The notes: generated from the sequence alone by a model not told the origin. A stretch of DNA of 64,000 nucleotides from Hyphomicrobium sp. (GCA_003987725.1 RXJH01000009.1:21498-85497), one strand, 5' to 3'. Counted from the first letter of the stretch, positions 17,343 through 26,456 are shown. Numbers and translations: made by a program.

Positions 17343-17531
17343 TTAGTGGGTCACAAAGACGTAGGCAAGAATAATGAGGATCGCGACAAACTGGAGGCCC
17401 ACGCGCCACCGCATCAGCTTCTGGCTTCGATTGGGGTTCTTACCCCTCATCATGTTCCAGAGACCCAGAAGCAGCACGATGAGAACGGCAAAAACAGCAA
17501 CTGTAGTGGCATGATAGAGAAAAGTTTGCAT
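17343..17531 (-). CDS. Twin transmembrane protein, HIG1-domain type
   Basis: 62-residue inner-membrane hairpin with two helices (VAVFAVLIVLLLGLWNMM and VGLQFVAILIILAYVFV). The joining loop GKNPNRSQKLMRWRV is the HIG1-like signature. Such proteins are widespread in alphaproteobacteria; related eukaryotic HIG1 proteins associate with respiratory supercomplexes, but a role here is unproven. It lies 65 bases upstream of the adenosyltransferase on the same strand. Confidence 0.85.
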   Translation of the reverse strand: MQTFLYHATTVAVFAVLIVLLLGLWNMMRGKNPNRSQKLMRWRVGLQFVAILIILAYVFVTH

Positions 17532-17776
17532 TACTCATATCCGGAGCAAGAACAGAGTTTTTGCTTACGCCTTCCACTCCCGGCCGGCAATGCGCAAGTG
17601 GTTAAGCCCGCAGCGGACGTGGGCAGAAAGCCGTTCGGCCTGGAAAGCATTACGCATTTGAAATTTGCTCTCCGCCGCAAATCCCTTAATTTTTCCGCCG
17701 CATCATTCGCTGGTCCGGCTCGGGCGATCCCGACCCCGCACACTTTCGCGATTTGCGTCCATTGAGCCGAGGCCCT

Positions 17777-19354
17777 GTGTCAAACAACCTATCGTCGTCG
17801 CGGATCAGACGGCCTCGCTTCCATAGCGTGGCCCGCCGCGGGCTGGCCGGTGCGCTGATGCTTTCGGTCGCCGCCGCTCCTTTCCATCTTGCCGCTCAGG
17901 AGGCTGCGCCTTCAGATCCAGCCGCCGCGCGGAAGGTGCTCGAAGAGAAAAAACGCCAGCTCGATACCAACGCTGCCAAAGAGCTGACGATCCAGTCGGA
18001 TGTTTCCCAGCTCAGCGCCGAACGCGAGCGGCTGAACGGCCGTCTCGTCGAGACGGCGGCGCTCATCCAGCGCAGCGAAGCGCAGATGACGTCGATCGAG
18101 GGACGTTTGTCGGAGCTCGAAGAGCAGGAGCGCGTCGTCAAGGGTTCGCTCGCGCAGCGGCACGGGCAGATCTCGGGATTGCTGACGGCCTTGCAGCGCA
18201 TGGGGCGCAATCCGCCGCCAGTTCTCGTGACGCGACGCGAGGATGCCTTGAAGATGGTCCGAAGCGCGATGCTGCTGTCGTCGGCATTTCCGGACCTTCG
18301 CGACAAGGCAGTCGCTCTCGGGGCGCAGCTCGCGGATCTACAACGCGTGATGGGGAACATTCGCACGGAAGGCGCGCGGCTGCAGGCGGAGACCGAGCGT
18401 CTCAATGAGGCGCGCACCCGTCTCGCCAGCCTCATGGAAGTGAAGAAGCAGACGCTCGCCGATCGCGAGTCGGAGCTTCAGTCCGTCCGCGTTGCGACCG
18501 CCGACATCACGAAGAGCGTCACCAACCTGTCGGAGCTTATCAACCGTCTCGATACGACGGTGACGCAGCAGACCGGGCTTGGCGCCTACAACGACGAGCT
18601 CAAGGCGCGTCGTCAAGCGGACGCGAGTCAGGGCCGGGGTCCGGCAAGCGGTCCTCAGATCATTACGCCGCCGCCGCCGGAGCAGGATGGCGTTACGGCT
18701 GCAAAAGCGACGGGCGCCGTCGCAGCCTCCGCAGGCGGCCAGCCGGCTACCGCTGGGCTGATACCGGCGACGTTGTCCGCCAAAACGCCCACTGCCACGC
18801 CGCCGGCAGCACCGGGCGCTCCGAACACCGGCGCGGGTAATACCAAGGTTGCGATGGTGGAATTGGAGCCGGGCGGCGCATCGCTCATTCCGGGTAGCCC
18901 GGGGCGAATCAAACCTGCGATCCCGTTCTCGGATGCACGAGGAAAACTGCCGTTACCGGCGCAAGGACGGCGTGCGCTGACGTTCGGGGAAAAGACCCAA
19001 TTCGGCGGTCAGTCGAAGGGCATGGTCATTGAAACGCGCCCGTCGGCGCAGGTTACGTCACCATGCGACGGCTGGGTTGTCTACGCCGGAGAGTTCCGCA
19101 GCTACGGGCAACTCTTGATCATTAACGCTGGCGATGGCTATCATATCCTGCTCGCGGGTTTGTCTCAGATCGACGTCCAGCCGGGACAGTTCGTGCTGAC
19201 CGCGGAGCCCGTCGGTACAATGAGTGGTGGGCAAAAGAATTCCACATCCGCGCCAGTAAGCGGACCTGTTTTATATGTTGAACTTCGTAAAGATGGGCGT
19301 CCTATAGATCCCGATCCCTGGTGGGCATCAGGTCAGCAGAAGGTACAAGGCTAA
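17777..19354 (+). CDS. EnvC-like murein hydrolase activator (degenerate M23/LytM)
   Basis: 525-residue periplasmic protein thought to switch on cell-wall amidases during division. A signal peptide (RRGLAGALMLSVAAAPFHLAAQ) precedes a long coiled-coil region (about residues 45-280, rich in Glu/Gln/Arg/Leu heptads), a Pro/Ala/Thr-rich linker and a C-terminal LytM domain. The zinc ligands are missing: the HxxxD segment is absent and the usual HxH strand reads GPVLYVELR, so it should not cut peptidoglycan itself, as in EnvC. GTG 17777 follows GAGG; a TTG at 17753 is an alternative. It overlaps ctpA by one base (TAATG). Confidence 0.88.
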   Translation: MSNNLSSSRIRRPRFHSVARRGLAGALMLSVAAAPFHLAAQEAAPSDPAAARKVLEEKKRQLDTNAAKELTIQSDVSQLSAERERLNGRLVETAALIQRSEAQMTSIEGRLSELEEQERVVKGSLAQRHGQISGLLTALQRMGRNPPPVLVTRREDALKMVRSAMLLSSAFPDLRDKAVALGAQLADLQRVMGNIRTEGARLQAETERLNEARTRLASLMEVKKQTLADRESELQSVRVATADITKSVTNLSELINRLDTTVTQQTGLGAYNDELKARRQADASQGRGPASGPQIITPPPPEQDGVTAAKATGAVAASAGGQPATAGLIPATLSAKTPTATPPAAPGAPNTGAGNTKVAMVELEPGGASLIPGSPGRIKPAIPFSDARGKLPLPAQGRRALTFGEKTQFGGQSKGMVIETRPSAQVTSPCDGWVVYAGEFRSYGQLLIINAGDGYHILLAGLSQIDVQPGQFVLTAEPVGTMSGGQKNSTSAPVSGPVLYVELRKDGRPIDPDPWWASGQQKVQG

Positions 19355-20784
19355 TGCGCAAGACAGACTATGCATTCTGGACATTCCTGCTGATGGCAGG
19401 TTTGGCCGGCGCGACCACGCTGCTGAACGTCACGCAGACGTACTCGGCAACGTCGTCGCAGAACTCCGAGCTTTACAAGCAGCTCGATCTCTTCGGCGAC
19501 GTGCTCGAACGCGTTCGTTCCGATTATGTCGAAAAGCCCGATGATACTGCGCTCATCGAAGCTGCGATCAACGGCATGCTTGCGTCACTCGATCCGCACT
19601 CGTCCTATATGAGCCCGAAGAATTTCCGGGACATGCAGGTTCAGACGCGCGGCGAGTTCGGTGGCCTCGGCATCGAAGTCACCATGGAGAACGGTGTCAT
19701 CAAGGTCGTCTCGCCCATCGACGACACGCCCGCCGCAAAGGCCGGCCTGATGGCAAACGACCTCATCACCCATCTCGACAACGAAGCGATTTCGGGCCTG
19801 ACACTCGAACAGGCGGTCGAAAAGATGCGCGGTCCGGTCAATACGCCGATCATGCTGACGGTCGTGCGCAAGGGCAAGGATGAGCCGTTCGACGTCAAGG
19901 TCGTGCGCGACGTGATCCGCATCAACGCCGTCAAGTCGCATGCGGAAGGCGATATCGGCTACGTCAAGGTCACGACGTTCAACGAGCAGACGCACGCGAA
20001 CCTCGTGAAGGCCGTCGAAACGCTCGACAAGCAGATCGGACCCAACATCAAGGGTTACATCATCGACCTGCGCAACAATCCGGGCGGTCTCCTCGATCAG
20101 GCGATCGCGGTATCGGATGACTTCCTTGAGCAGGGCGCAATCGTGCTCACCAAGGGCCGCAACAACGAGGAAACACAGCGGGCGAACGCGCGTCCGGGCG
20201 ACATCACGGACGGCAAGAAAATCGTCGTTCTGATCAACGGCGGCTCGGCGTCGGCTTCGGAAATCGTTGCGGGTGCCTTGCAGGATCACAAGCGCGCGAC
20301 GATCATCGGCACGCGCTCGTTCGGCAAGGGTTCCGTGCAGACGATCATTCCGCTCGGAGCGAACGGCGCCATCCGCCTGACGACGGCCCGCTACTACACG
20401 CCGTCGAACCGGTCGATCCAGGCCAAGGGTATCGAGCCGGATATCAACGTCGATGAAGCCGTGCCGGATGACATGAAGGACAAGATCGCAGCCGAGAAGC
20501 CGCGCGGCGAAGCGAGCCTTCGGGGCCATCTGAAGAACCCTGACGGCACTGAGAAGGAAGATGATCTCGGCGAACCGTCGGGCTCGCCGTCCTACGTCGC
20601 CAAGGATGCGGACAAGGACACGCAGCTCCAGTACGCAATCAACTTCCTGCACGGCACCGCGAAGGGTCCGGAGACGTCGAGCGCGACGCCTTCGACGCCT
20701 GCGGTCGCCCCTGCGCCGAAGTCCGGTTCGGACAACAAGGCGCCGGTTCCGTCCGATGACGACAAGAAGGTGACGCCGAACTAA
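19354..20784 (+). CDS. ctpA: Carboxy-terminal processing protease CtpA (S41)
   Basis: 476-residue periplasmic serine protease, anchored or exported by an N-terminal hydrophobic segment (residues 7-24). A PDZ domain (about 95-180, GGLGIEVTMENG) binds substrate C-termini. The S41 catalytic set fits Ser300 in NGGSASASE, Lys325 in SFGKG and Gln329 in SVQT. The C-terminus is a charged, Pro/Ala-rich tail. It is coupled to the EnvC-like gene, the standard envC-ctpA order in alphaproteobacteria, consistent with a joint role in cell-wall remodelling. Confidence 0.96.
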   Translation: MRKTDYAFWTFLLMAGLAGATTLLNVTQTYSATSSQNSELYKQLDLFGDVLERVRSDYVEKPDDTALIEAAINGMLASLDPHSSYMSPKNFRDMQVQTRGEFGGLGIEVTMENGVIKVVSPIDDTPAAKAGLMANDLITHLDNEAISGLTLEQAVEKMRGPVNTPIMLTVVRKGKDEPFDVKVVRDVIRINAVKSHAEGDIGYVKVTTFNEQTHANLVKAVETLDKQIGPNIKGYIIDLRNNPGGLLDQAIAVSDDFLEQGAIVLTKGRNNEETQRANARPGDITDGKKIVVLINGGSASASEIVAGALQDHKRATIIGTRSFGKGSVQTIIPLGANGAIRLTTARYYTPSNRSIQAKGIEPDINVDEAVPDDMKDKIAAEKPRGEASLRGHLKNPDGTEKEDDLGEPSGSPSYVAKDADKDTQLQYAINFLHGTAKGPETSSATPSTPAVAPAPKSGSDNKAPVPSDDDKKVTPN

Positions 20785-20812
20785 AATTGGCTTTCCGAGC
20801 CGAGGTTTTGGA

Positions 20813-20831
20813 GGGCGCCCATGCGGCGCCC
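20813..20831 (+). terminator. Hairpin after ctpA
   Basis: GGGCGCC and GGCGCCC form a 7-bp stem around a 5-base loop 29 bases after the ctpA stop. The T tract is weak, so it may be a partial terminator or a processing hairpin. Confidence 0.4.
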
Positions 20832-20884
20832 TTCATGCTATTGGGGGCCCGTTCAATTGGGCTTCGTTCAATCAGGGATGAGTT

Positions 20885-21412
20885 ATGCCGGATCAATCGA
20901 AGAAGGCCCTCGCGGAGACGCTGCCGTATCGTCCGTGCGTCGGTCTGATGGTCATCAACGCGCAAGGTCTCGTCTGGGTCGGCCGCCGCGCCGACGTCCC
21001 CGGCGACGCGGAAGGCCGGGGGACGTGGTGGCAGATGCCGCAAGGCGGCATCGACGCGGGCGAAGACCCGGCGACCGCGGCACGGCGCGAACTCTTCGAA
21101 GAGACGTCGATCGTCTCGGCCGATCAGATCGGCGAACTCTCGAAATGGCTGACTTACGACCTTCCCGATAATCTCATCGGGCACGCCTGGGGTGGCAAGT
21201 ATCGTGGTCAAAAGCAGAAATGGTTCGCCTATCGGTTCACGGGAGACGACAGCGAAATCAACATCTTGCCTGCCAAGGGCGAGCCTGAGTTCGCGGAATG
21301 GCGCTGGGCGCCGGCCGGCGATCTTCTCGATCTCATCGTGCCGTTCAAGCGCGACGTCTACCGGGATGTCCTTCTGGAGTTCGCTCCGCTCGCACAGGCC
21401 AGCCGTCCGTAA
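20885..21412 (+). CDS. rppH: RNA pyrophosphohydrolase (Nudix), RppH copy 1
   Basis: 175-residue Nudix hydrolase of the RppH/ApaH-invasion type, removing pyrophosphate from the 5' end of mRNAs (or hydrolysing dinucleoside polyphosphates) to start decay. The Nudix box [21 protein letters not shown] is complete. Flanking family segments include [34 protein letters not shown] and EFAEWRWAP. It lies after envC-ctpA, a common alphaproteobacterial neighbourhood. A second, similar gene follows at 21573. Confidence 0.93.
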   Translation: MPDQSKKALAETLPYRPCVGLMVINAQGLVWVGRRADVPGDAEGRGTWWQMPQGGIDAGEDPATAARRELFEETSIVSADQIGELSKWLTYDLPDNLIGHAWGGKYRGQKQKWFAYRFTGDDSEINILPAKGEPEFAEWRWAPAGDLLDLIVPFKRDVYRDVLLEFAPLAQASRP

Positions 21413-21572
21413 CGGTCACGCCAATTTTCTGCAAATACTGGACAAAAAGTGCGGTTTGTGGCGTTTGGTCCTCAATATGACAGTCTAATGTCATAAGACT
21501 GCTACGAATTTCTGTACGATAGGCGAATCAACGCGCAGACTGAGCGCAAGCGTTTTCAACAGGTCCGGCTGA

Positions 21573-22103
21573 ATGTCGACGTTGCCAGATCTTACCCAGC
21601 TTAGCCACGGCGCGCTGCCGTTGCGGATTTGCGTCGGCATCATGCTGATCAACCGCGATGGTTTGGTGTGGGTCGGACGGCGTCGTCCGAAGTGGGCGGG
21701 CGAACAGCAGGCGTATATCTGGCAGATGCCGCAGGGCGGCATCGAGAAGTTCGAAGCGCCGCGGATCGCTGCTCTCCGCGAGCTTCGCGAAGAAACTGGG
21801 GTGACGAGCGTTCAGGTCATCGGCGAGCATCCGGAGTGGCTGAGCTATCAGCTTCCTGACGGTTTGCTCGGGATCGCGCTGAAGGGCCGATATCGCGGCC
21901 AGCGGCAGAAATGGTTTGCGATGCGCTTCCTTGGAGAGGACAGCGAAATCGACATCGCGCCGAAGGAAGGCACGAAAGCCGAGTTCGATACTTGGAAGTG
22001 GGCTCCGATCGAGACCGTGCCGGAGCTGATCGTGCCGTTCAAACGCGAGATCTATGAGCGCGTGACGGGCGATTTCGCGCATCTCGCGACGCCGCTGGCG
22101 TAG
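21573..22103 (+). CDS. RNA pyrophosphohydrolase (Nudix), RppH-like copy 2
   Basis: 176-residue paralogue of the preceding gene, with the same blocks ([42 protein letters not shown]) and an intact Nudix box (GGIEKFEAPRIAALRELREE). The two proteins align over their length but differ at many positions, so this is an old duplication rather than an assembly repeat. The 160 bases between them hold two interlocked short inverted repeats. Whether both act on RNA is unknown. Confidence 0.9.
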   Translation: MSTLPDLTQLSHGALPLRICVGIMLINRDGLVWVGRRRPKWAGEQQAYIWQMPQGGIEKFEAPRIAALRELREETGVTSVQVIGEHPEWLSYQLPDGLLGIALKGRYRGQRQKWFAMRFLGEDSEIDIAPKEGTKAEFDTWKWAPIETVPELIVPFKREIYERVTGDFAHLATPLA

Positions 22104-22165
22104 CGCCGGGTTCGGTTAGGTCTGACCTGATTTTTTGAAAGCACAAAATTTGCGGCGCGCGGATA

Positions 22166-22315
22166 TCAGGTCTTCAGGCCGGCAGCGGTCATGAAAACCC
22201 GGATCACGATGGCGACGACGGCGACGGTCGCGACACCAGCGATCCACAGCAGCACGAGCCAGCCGATCCGGCGGAGCCAGGAAGGTTTCTCAGTCCCTGT
22301 GCCGGCCGGGCTCAA
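22166..22315 (-). CDS. DUF2474-type small subunit of cytochrome bd oxidase
   Basis: 49-residue single-helix membrane peptide whose TTG start overlaps the cydB stop by three bases. Its body is KPSWLRRIGWLVLLWIAGVATVAVVAIVIRVFM, a basic N-terminus and one hydrophobic helix. DUF2474 proteins occupy this position after cydB in many proteobacteria and are thought to do the job of CydX/CydP in stabilising the oxidase. It is too short to be noticed without looking at the cydB junction. Confidence 0.8.
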   Translation of the reverse strand: MSPAGTGTEKPSWLRRIGWLVLLWIAGVATVAVVAIVIRVFMTAAGLKT

Positions 22316-23319
22316 TGATAGCCTTCCCCGGCTCTCACTTTGCCGCGGAACACGCTGTACGCCCATGCCGTGTACACGAGGATGAAGGGGATGATGAAAA
22401 GCGCTCCGACGAGCGCGAATCCCATGCTCTGCGGGGGTGAGGCCGCGTCCCAGATGGAAATGGACGGCGGAATGATGTTCGGCCACAGGCTGATGACCAG
22501 ACCGCTATAGCCCAAGAAGACAAGCGCCAGCGCCAAGATAAACGGCAGCGCGTGGGAATCGCGGTTGACCGCCCAAAGCAGCGCGAGCGTCGACAGAACC
22601 ACGAGCACCGGGACCGGCGAAAAAAGGATGATGTTGGGGAAGGAAAACCAGCGCGCCGCTATCTCCGGATGTGCGAGCGGCGTCCAGATGCTGACGATAA
22701 CGATGGCGACGAACAGGGTGATCGCGATCGGCTGCGCAAGCGCGCGCATCCGCTCCAGCAGGTCTCCTTCGGTTTTGATGATGAGCCACGTCGCGCCGAG
22801 CAGCGCGTAGGCGAAGAGCAATGCAATTCCCGTAAAGACGCTAAACGGGGTCAGCCAATCGAGCGCGCCGCCGGCGAAGGCATTTTTGGAGACCGTGAAT
22901 CCCTGGATGAAGGCCCCGAGAATGAGGCCCTGGCAGAATGTTGCGATGTAGGAGCCGCAAGCAAACACCGTGTCCCATGTGTGCCTCGGACCCCGATCGG
23001 CGTTTATGCGGAATTCGAAGGCAACGCCGCGCAGGATCAGTCCGAGGAGCATCACGACGATCGGCAAATAGAGGGCGCTCAGAACGACCGAATAGGCGAG
23101 CGGGAAGGCCGCAAGCAGAGCGGCGCCCCCGAGGACTAGCCAGGTCTCGTTGCCGTCCCAGACGGGAGCGACGGTATTCACCATCAAGTCCCGTTCGTCG
23201 CGGGCCGGAATGAACGGGAACAGGATTCCCACTCCGAGATCGAAGCCATCCATGATGACGTACATCATCAGGCCGAAGCCGATGATGAGAGCCCAGATGA
23301 GGGGGAGATCGATACCCAT
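22312..23319 (-). CDS. cydB: Cytochrome bd quinol oxidase subunit II
   Basis: 335-residue integral membrane subunit of the bd-type quinol oxidase. It opens MGIDLPLIWALIIGFGLMMYV and has the family segments MDGFDLGVGILFPF, APVWDGNETWLVLGG and EFRINAD, with about eight hydrophobic helices. ATG 23319 lies six bases after the cydA stop and is preferred to a TTG overlapping it. It works with CydA to reduce oxygen to water with quinol electrons. Confidence 0.97.
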   Translation of the reverse strand: MGIDLPLIWALIIGFGLMMYVIMDGFDLGVGILFPFIPARDERDLMVNTVAPVWDGNETWLVLGGAALLAAFPLAYSVVLSALYLPIVVMLLGLILRGVAFEFRINADRGPRHTWDTVFACGSYIATFCQGLILGAFIQGFTVSKNAFAGGALDWLTPFSVFTGIALLFAYALLGATWLIIKTEGDLLERMRALAQPIAITLFVAIVIVSIWTPLAHPEIAARWFSFPNIILFSPVPVLVVLSTLALLWAVNRDSHALPFILALALVFLGYSGLVISLWPNIIPPSISIWDAASPPQSMGFALVGALFIIPFILVYTAWAYSVFRGKVRAGEGYH

Positions 23320-23324
23320 GGCGG

Positions 23325-24758
23325 TCAATTCCCTGTCGCAGCCGGAACGTCGATGTTGCCGCTCGCGGCCGACATCGGGCGTGCGGGACGGTGGAAGAGA
23401 TTGTCTTCATCCATCGGCGGGCCGCCGCCTTCGTCGGGGCCTTTCGCGACGACTTTGAGCATGTAGCCGAGGCCGACGCCGAAGACGACGCAATAGACGA
23501 CGACAAACAGGATCAGCGAGATCGAGAGCGCGAGGACCGAGTGGTTCGAGACACCGTCAGCGGTGCGCATGACATTGTAGACGACCCACGGCTGGCGTCC
23601 CACTTCGGTCGTTATCCAGCCTGCCAAAATTGCGAGCAGGCCCGCCGGTCCCATCCACATGGCGAAGCGAAGGAAGGGCTTCGAGGCATAGAGATCGGCT
23701 TTCCACCGCAGCCATAATCCCCAGAGGCCGAGCGCGAGCATGAGGAGGCCGAGGCCGACCATGATGCGGAATGTCCAAAAGACGATTGTCGAGTTCGGGC
23801 GATCACCGGGCGCAAATTGCTTCAGGCCTGGAATTTCGCCGTAGAGCTTATGCGTCAGGATGAGGCTTCCGAGAAATGGGACTTCGACGGCGTAATGGGT
23901 CTTCTCGGCCGTCATGTCGGGCCAGCCGAAAAGTATGAGCGGGACGCTCTCGCCCGGTGTGCTTTCCCAATGCCCTTCGATCGCCGCGAGCTTGGCCGGT
24001 TGATATTCGAGCGTGTTCAGTCCGTGCTGATCGCCGATGAAGATCTGGATCGGCGTCAGCACCAAGATCAGCCACATCGCCATCGAGAACATCGTGCGGA
24101 TTGCGGGCGTCGTGCGGCCCTTGAGCATGTGCCAGGCGCCAGCGGCCCCGACGAAAAGTCCTGTCGCCAGGTAGGCGGCCGCGGTCATGTGCAGGAGCCT
24201 ATAGGGGAAGGACGGGTTGAAGATGACTTTGAGCCAGTCGATGGGGACGACCCGGCCGTCCATCACGGTGAAGCCGGCCGGCGTTTGCATCCAGCTGTTG
24301 GATGCGAGAATCCAGACCGTCGAAATCAGCGTTCCGGTGGCGACCATTATCGTCGAGAAAAAATGGAGGCCCGGGCCGACTCTTTGCCAGCCGAACAGCA
24401 TCACGCCGAGGAATCCCGCTTCCAGGAAAAAGGCGGTGAGGACTTCGTAAGCCAGCAGAGGTCCGGTGACACCGCCGGCGAACGTCGAGAAGAAGCTCCA
24501 ATTGGTGCCGAACTGGTACGCCATGACGATCCCAGAGACGACGCCCATGGCGAAATTGATCGCGAAGATCTTCGCCCAGAAATAATAGAGCTCGCGAAAT
24601 CTAGGTTGCTTCGTCCATAGCCACAGACCTTCGAGCGTGACGAGATAGCTTGCGAGCCCGATCGTGAGCGCCGGAAAGATGATATGAAAAGAAACCGTGA
24701 AGGCGAACTGTAAGCGCGCTAGCTCGAGAGCGGTCGTTGATGCCGCGCTGGTATCCAT
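23325..24758 (-). CDS. cydA: Cytochrome bd quinol oxidase subunit I (short Q-loop, CIO-like)
   Basis: 477-residue heme-carrying subunit of the oxidase. Features are the N-terminal LQFAFTVSFHIIFPALTIGLA with a heme-ligand His, the GWITTEVGRQPWVVYNVMRT block, and a compact quinol loop. The loop and overall length match the short-Q-loop branch that includes cyanide-insensitive oxidases. cydDC assembly genes are not nearby. A perfect 22-bp palindrome sits 20 bases upstream of its start and is the likely control site. Confidence 0.96.
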   Translation of the reverse strand: MDTSAASTTALELARLQFAFTVSFHIIFPALTIGLASYLVTLEGLWLWTKQPRFRELYYFWAKIFAINFAMGVVSGIVMAYQFGTNWSFFSTFAGGVTGPLLAYEVLTAFFLEAGFLGVMLFGWQRVGPGLHFFSTIMVATGTLISTVWILASNSWMQTPAGFTVMDGRVVPIDWLKVIFNPSFPYRLLHMTAAAYLATGLFVGAAGAWHMLKGRTTPAIRTMFSMAMWLILVLTPIQIFIGDQHGLNTLEYQPAKLAAIEGHWESTPGESVPLILFGWPDMTAEKTHYAVEVPFLGSLILTHKLYGEIPGLKQFAPGDRPNSTIVFWTFRIMVGLGLLMLALGLWGLWLRWKADLYASKPFLRFAMWMGPAGLLAILAGWITTEVGRQPWVVYNVMRTADGVSNHSVLALSISLILFVVVYCVVFGVGLGYMLKVVAKGPDEGGGPPMDEDNLFHRPARPMSAASGNIDVPAATGN

Positions 24759-24777
24759 ATTTCAGCCTCGGTACCGA

Positions 24778-24799
24778 AACGTGCGAACGTTCGCACGTT
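24778..24799. promoter_or_regulatory. Perfect 22-bp palindrome upstream of cydA (candidate operator)
   Basis: The half-site AACGTGCGAAC is followed immediately by its exact reverse complement GTTCGCACGTT, centred between 24788 and 24789. It begins 20 bases upstream of the cydA start codon, where a repressor would block transcription or a ribosome. There is no loop and no T tract, which argues against a terminator. The regulator is not encoded next to it. Confidence 0.6.
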
Positions 24800-24998
24800 C
24801 CTTGCCTTCATCTCGGAAAAGTGGCGGCCACCGTGAACCTATCGCAGTCGCCGCGAAATAGCGTCTTCTGCTCGGGCTTAATGAACGGCTAAATAGAGAA
24901 CGTGTTTTCGGGAATCAACAGCCGAGCATCGATTTATTCGCTCAAGACGCGCGAATGGGCAAATAAAAATTCAAATAGGATGTTCGTTGCGACGCTCA

Positions 24999-25265
24999 CT
25001 ATCGCCGTGGTGCGCCAAGGGCTCTGTTCTGCAAATTAAAATCGGTCGACGGGCTATTGAGATTGCGCAAGCGGCCCGGATAATTCGGCGTTGGCGATCC
25101 GACATTGCCCGATGTCCCCGATCCGCTGCCGTTTGATGTGCTTGGTGGTGTGCGGATGATCGTATCTGACCTGCCGGAAGACTGTGAACCGGTCGTCGAC
25201 TGAGCCAGGACTGGCGCCGCTAGGCCCAGTGTGGCCGCGGTCGCAAGTATGATGACGTTTTTCAT
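24999..25265 (-). CDS. Small secreted Ser/Gly-rich protein
   Basis: 88-residue protein with a clear signal peptide (MKNVIILATAATLGLAAPVLAQ) and a mature part rich in Ser, Gly, Thr, Pro and Asn. An AAGGAG ribosome binding site lies upstream of ATG 25265. The mature chain has no cysteines and looks disordered (SNGSGSGTSGNVGSP). No family is recognised. It is a lone gene between cydA and a membrane peptide, in a patch with few genes. Confidence 0.6.
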   Translation of the reverse strand: MKNVIILATAATLGLAAPVLAQSTTGSQSSGRSDTIIRTPPSTSNGSGSGTSGNVGSPTPNYPGRLRNLNSPSTDFNLQNRALGAPRR

Positions 25266-25438
25266 TTCTCGAACTCCTTGTCGCGGGCGGCGCAGCGGCT
25301 TCTACCCATTTCATTTTTTAAATGGGGAAACCGAAGGATGCTGCAAGCGGAGCATGGCAGACGCGCGCCAAGGCTCGCAGGTTCCGGGCCGGATCACCTT
25401 CCCCCTTCGCCGATCGTAATCGTTTCGCAAGAGACGTG

Positions 25439-25564
25439 TCAGCGAACGAGAAAAATGGTCCACGTAGCGAGGCCAACGAGAACGGCACACAAGAGCGCCA
25501 ACATGAGTGGATTGTTTACGGGAGGCCTGTCGCGGTCGTCGGGAGGATCGGAGGATTTTTCCAT
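25439..25564 (-). CDS. Possible small tail-anchored membrane peptide
   Basis: A 41-codon frame (ATG 25564) with a charged head (MEKSSDPPDDRDRPPVNN) and a C-terminal hydrophobic helix (LMLALLCAVLVGLATWTIFLV). The composition is protein-like, but no good ribosome binding site is seen and the family is unknown. The longer frame to 25645 adds a sequence of different character and is not preferred. Confidence 0.4.
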   Translation of the reverse strand: MEKSSDPPDDRDRPPVNNPLMLALLCAVLVGLATWTIFLVR

Positions 25565-25836
25565 GAGCCCAGAATAGAAATTGCTTGAATTGAGTATGAC
25601 GGAAACTTTGTATGATTTTTCAGTGATTTGAGAGTAAAATGTCAAAAACTAGTTGACCATTCGTGAATGGATTTTTGAACTTTAGGTCACGCCTCCATTC
25701 GCGCGTTCTACGATGGCTTTCATCAATATTGAGTATGCGCATCTCGTCATCGCCGAAGTTTTTTGAACTGGACGGCGTTTAAGATATTTTCTGCGACGGG
25801 AGGCGCTTCCGAGAGCTTGAGTTGAGGAGCTTCAGG

Positions 25837-26121
25837 ATGCGACTGTTAAAGCGAAAGCGGGGCCGGATTGCGGTCTTGATCGCGGTTCTCGGAATTGTCC
25901 CATTCGGCGTCGGTGCGTATGCCGATTGGGAGCCCGAAAGTATCCGAATTCAGAAAGAAGCCGAGAAGTCTTACCGGACAGCGCCGGTTGTTCCGATCGA
26001 TCGACCGAATTCCCATCGCCGCGACTATTTGAAAGACGGACCGGCCGGCAACCAGCTTGGCCCTTCGCCTGTTCCCGGGCCGACGCTTCCCGGAGCGGGC
26101 AAGCGTGCTTCCGACCGATGA
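25837..26121 (+). CDS. Small exported or membrane-anchored Pro-rich protein
   Basis: 94-residue protein starting ATG 25837, preceded by GAGGAGCTTCAGG. A basic head (MRLLKRKRGR) and hydrophobic segment (IAVLIAVLGIVPFGVGAYA) form a signal peptide or anchor. The rest is hydrophilic with a Pro/Gly-rich end (GPSPVPGPTLPGAG). The family is not recognised. It stands alone upstream of an MFS transporter gene. Confidence 0.55.
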   Translation: MRLLKRKRGRIAVLIAVLGIVPFGVGAYADWEPESIRIQKEAEKSYRTAPVVPIDRPNSHRRDYLKDGPAGNQLGPSPVPGPTLPGAGKRASDR

Positions 26122-26456
26122 TGGGTGTAATGGCCGAAGACCGGAGGGTGGCTCTGCAAGCCGACGAGTACCTTCGCAAAGATCTTCCTGCCGCAGCTCT
26201 AAATCGCGACTTGATCGTTCGCCGCATCCCGCTCGTGCGTGTGCGGCTCTGGACCTCTATAATGCCTTTCCTGAATTGGTCTTTGCCCGGCAACTGAGGG
26301 TGCGAAAGAAGATCGCGCGTCGTTGCTGCGGCATCCGGCACATTGGACAATTTGCCCAATGCCCTCGCCGTTGGGACCGGGACAAGAAGCTAGCTTAGGG
26401 GCTCGTGGACGCATTGCGCGCGGAGCCGGGCATCGTTCAAGGAGCAATATCGGCCG
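26122..26456. other. Intergenic stretch, nothing recognised
   Basis: 335 bases before the MFS transporter. Frames that cross it look like shadow translations with Arg/Ser-rich composition. It presumably holds the transporter promoter, but no strong consensus was seen. Confidence 0.45.

Noticed and set aside
25305-25326. CCCATTT/AAATGGG hairpin near the small secreted protein
   Set aside because: Weak A/T-rich stem with no gene end in the right orientation; likely chance.
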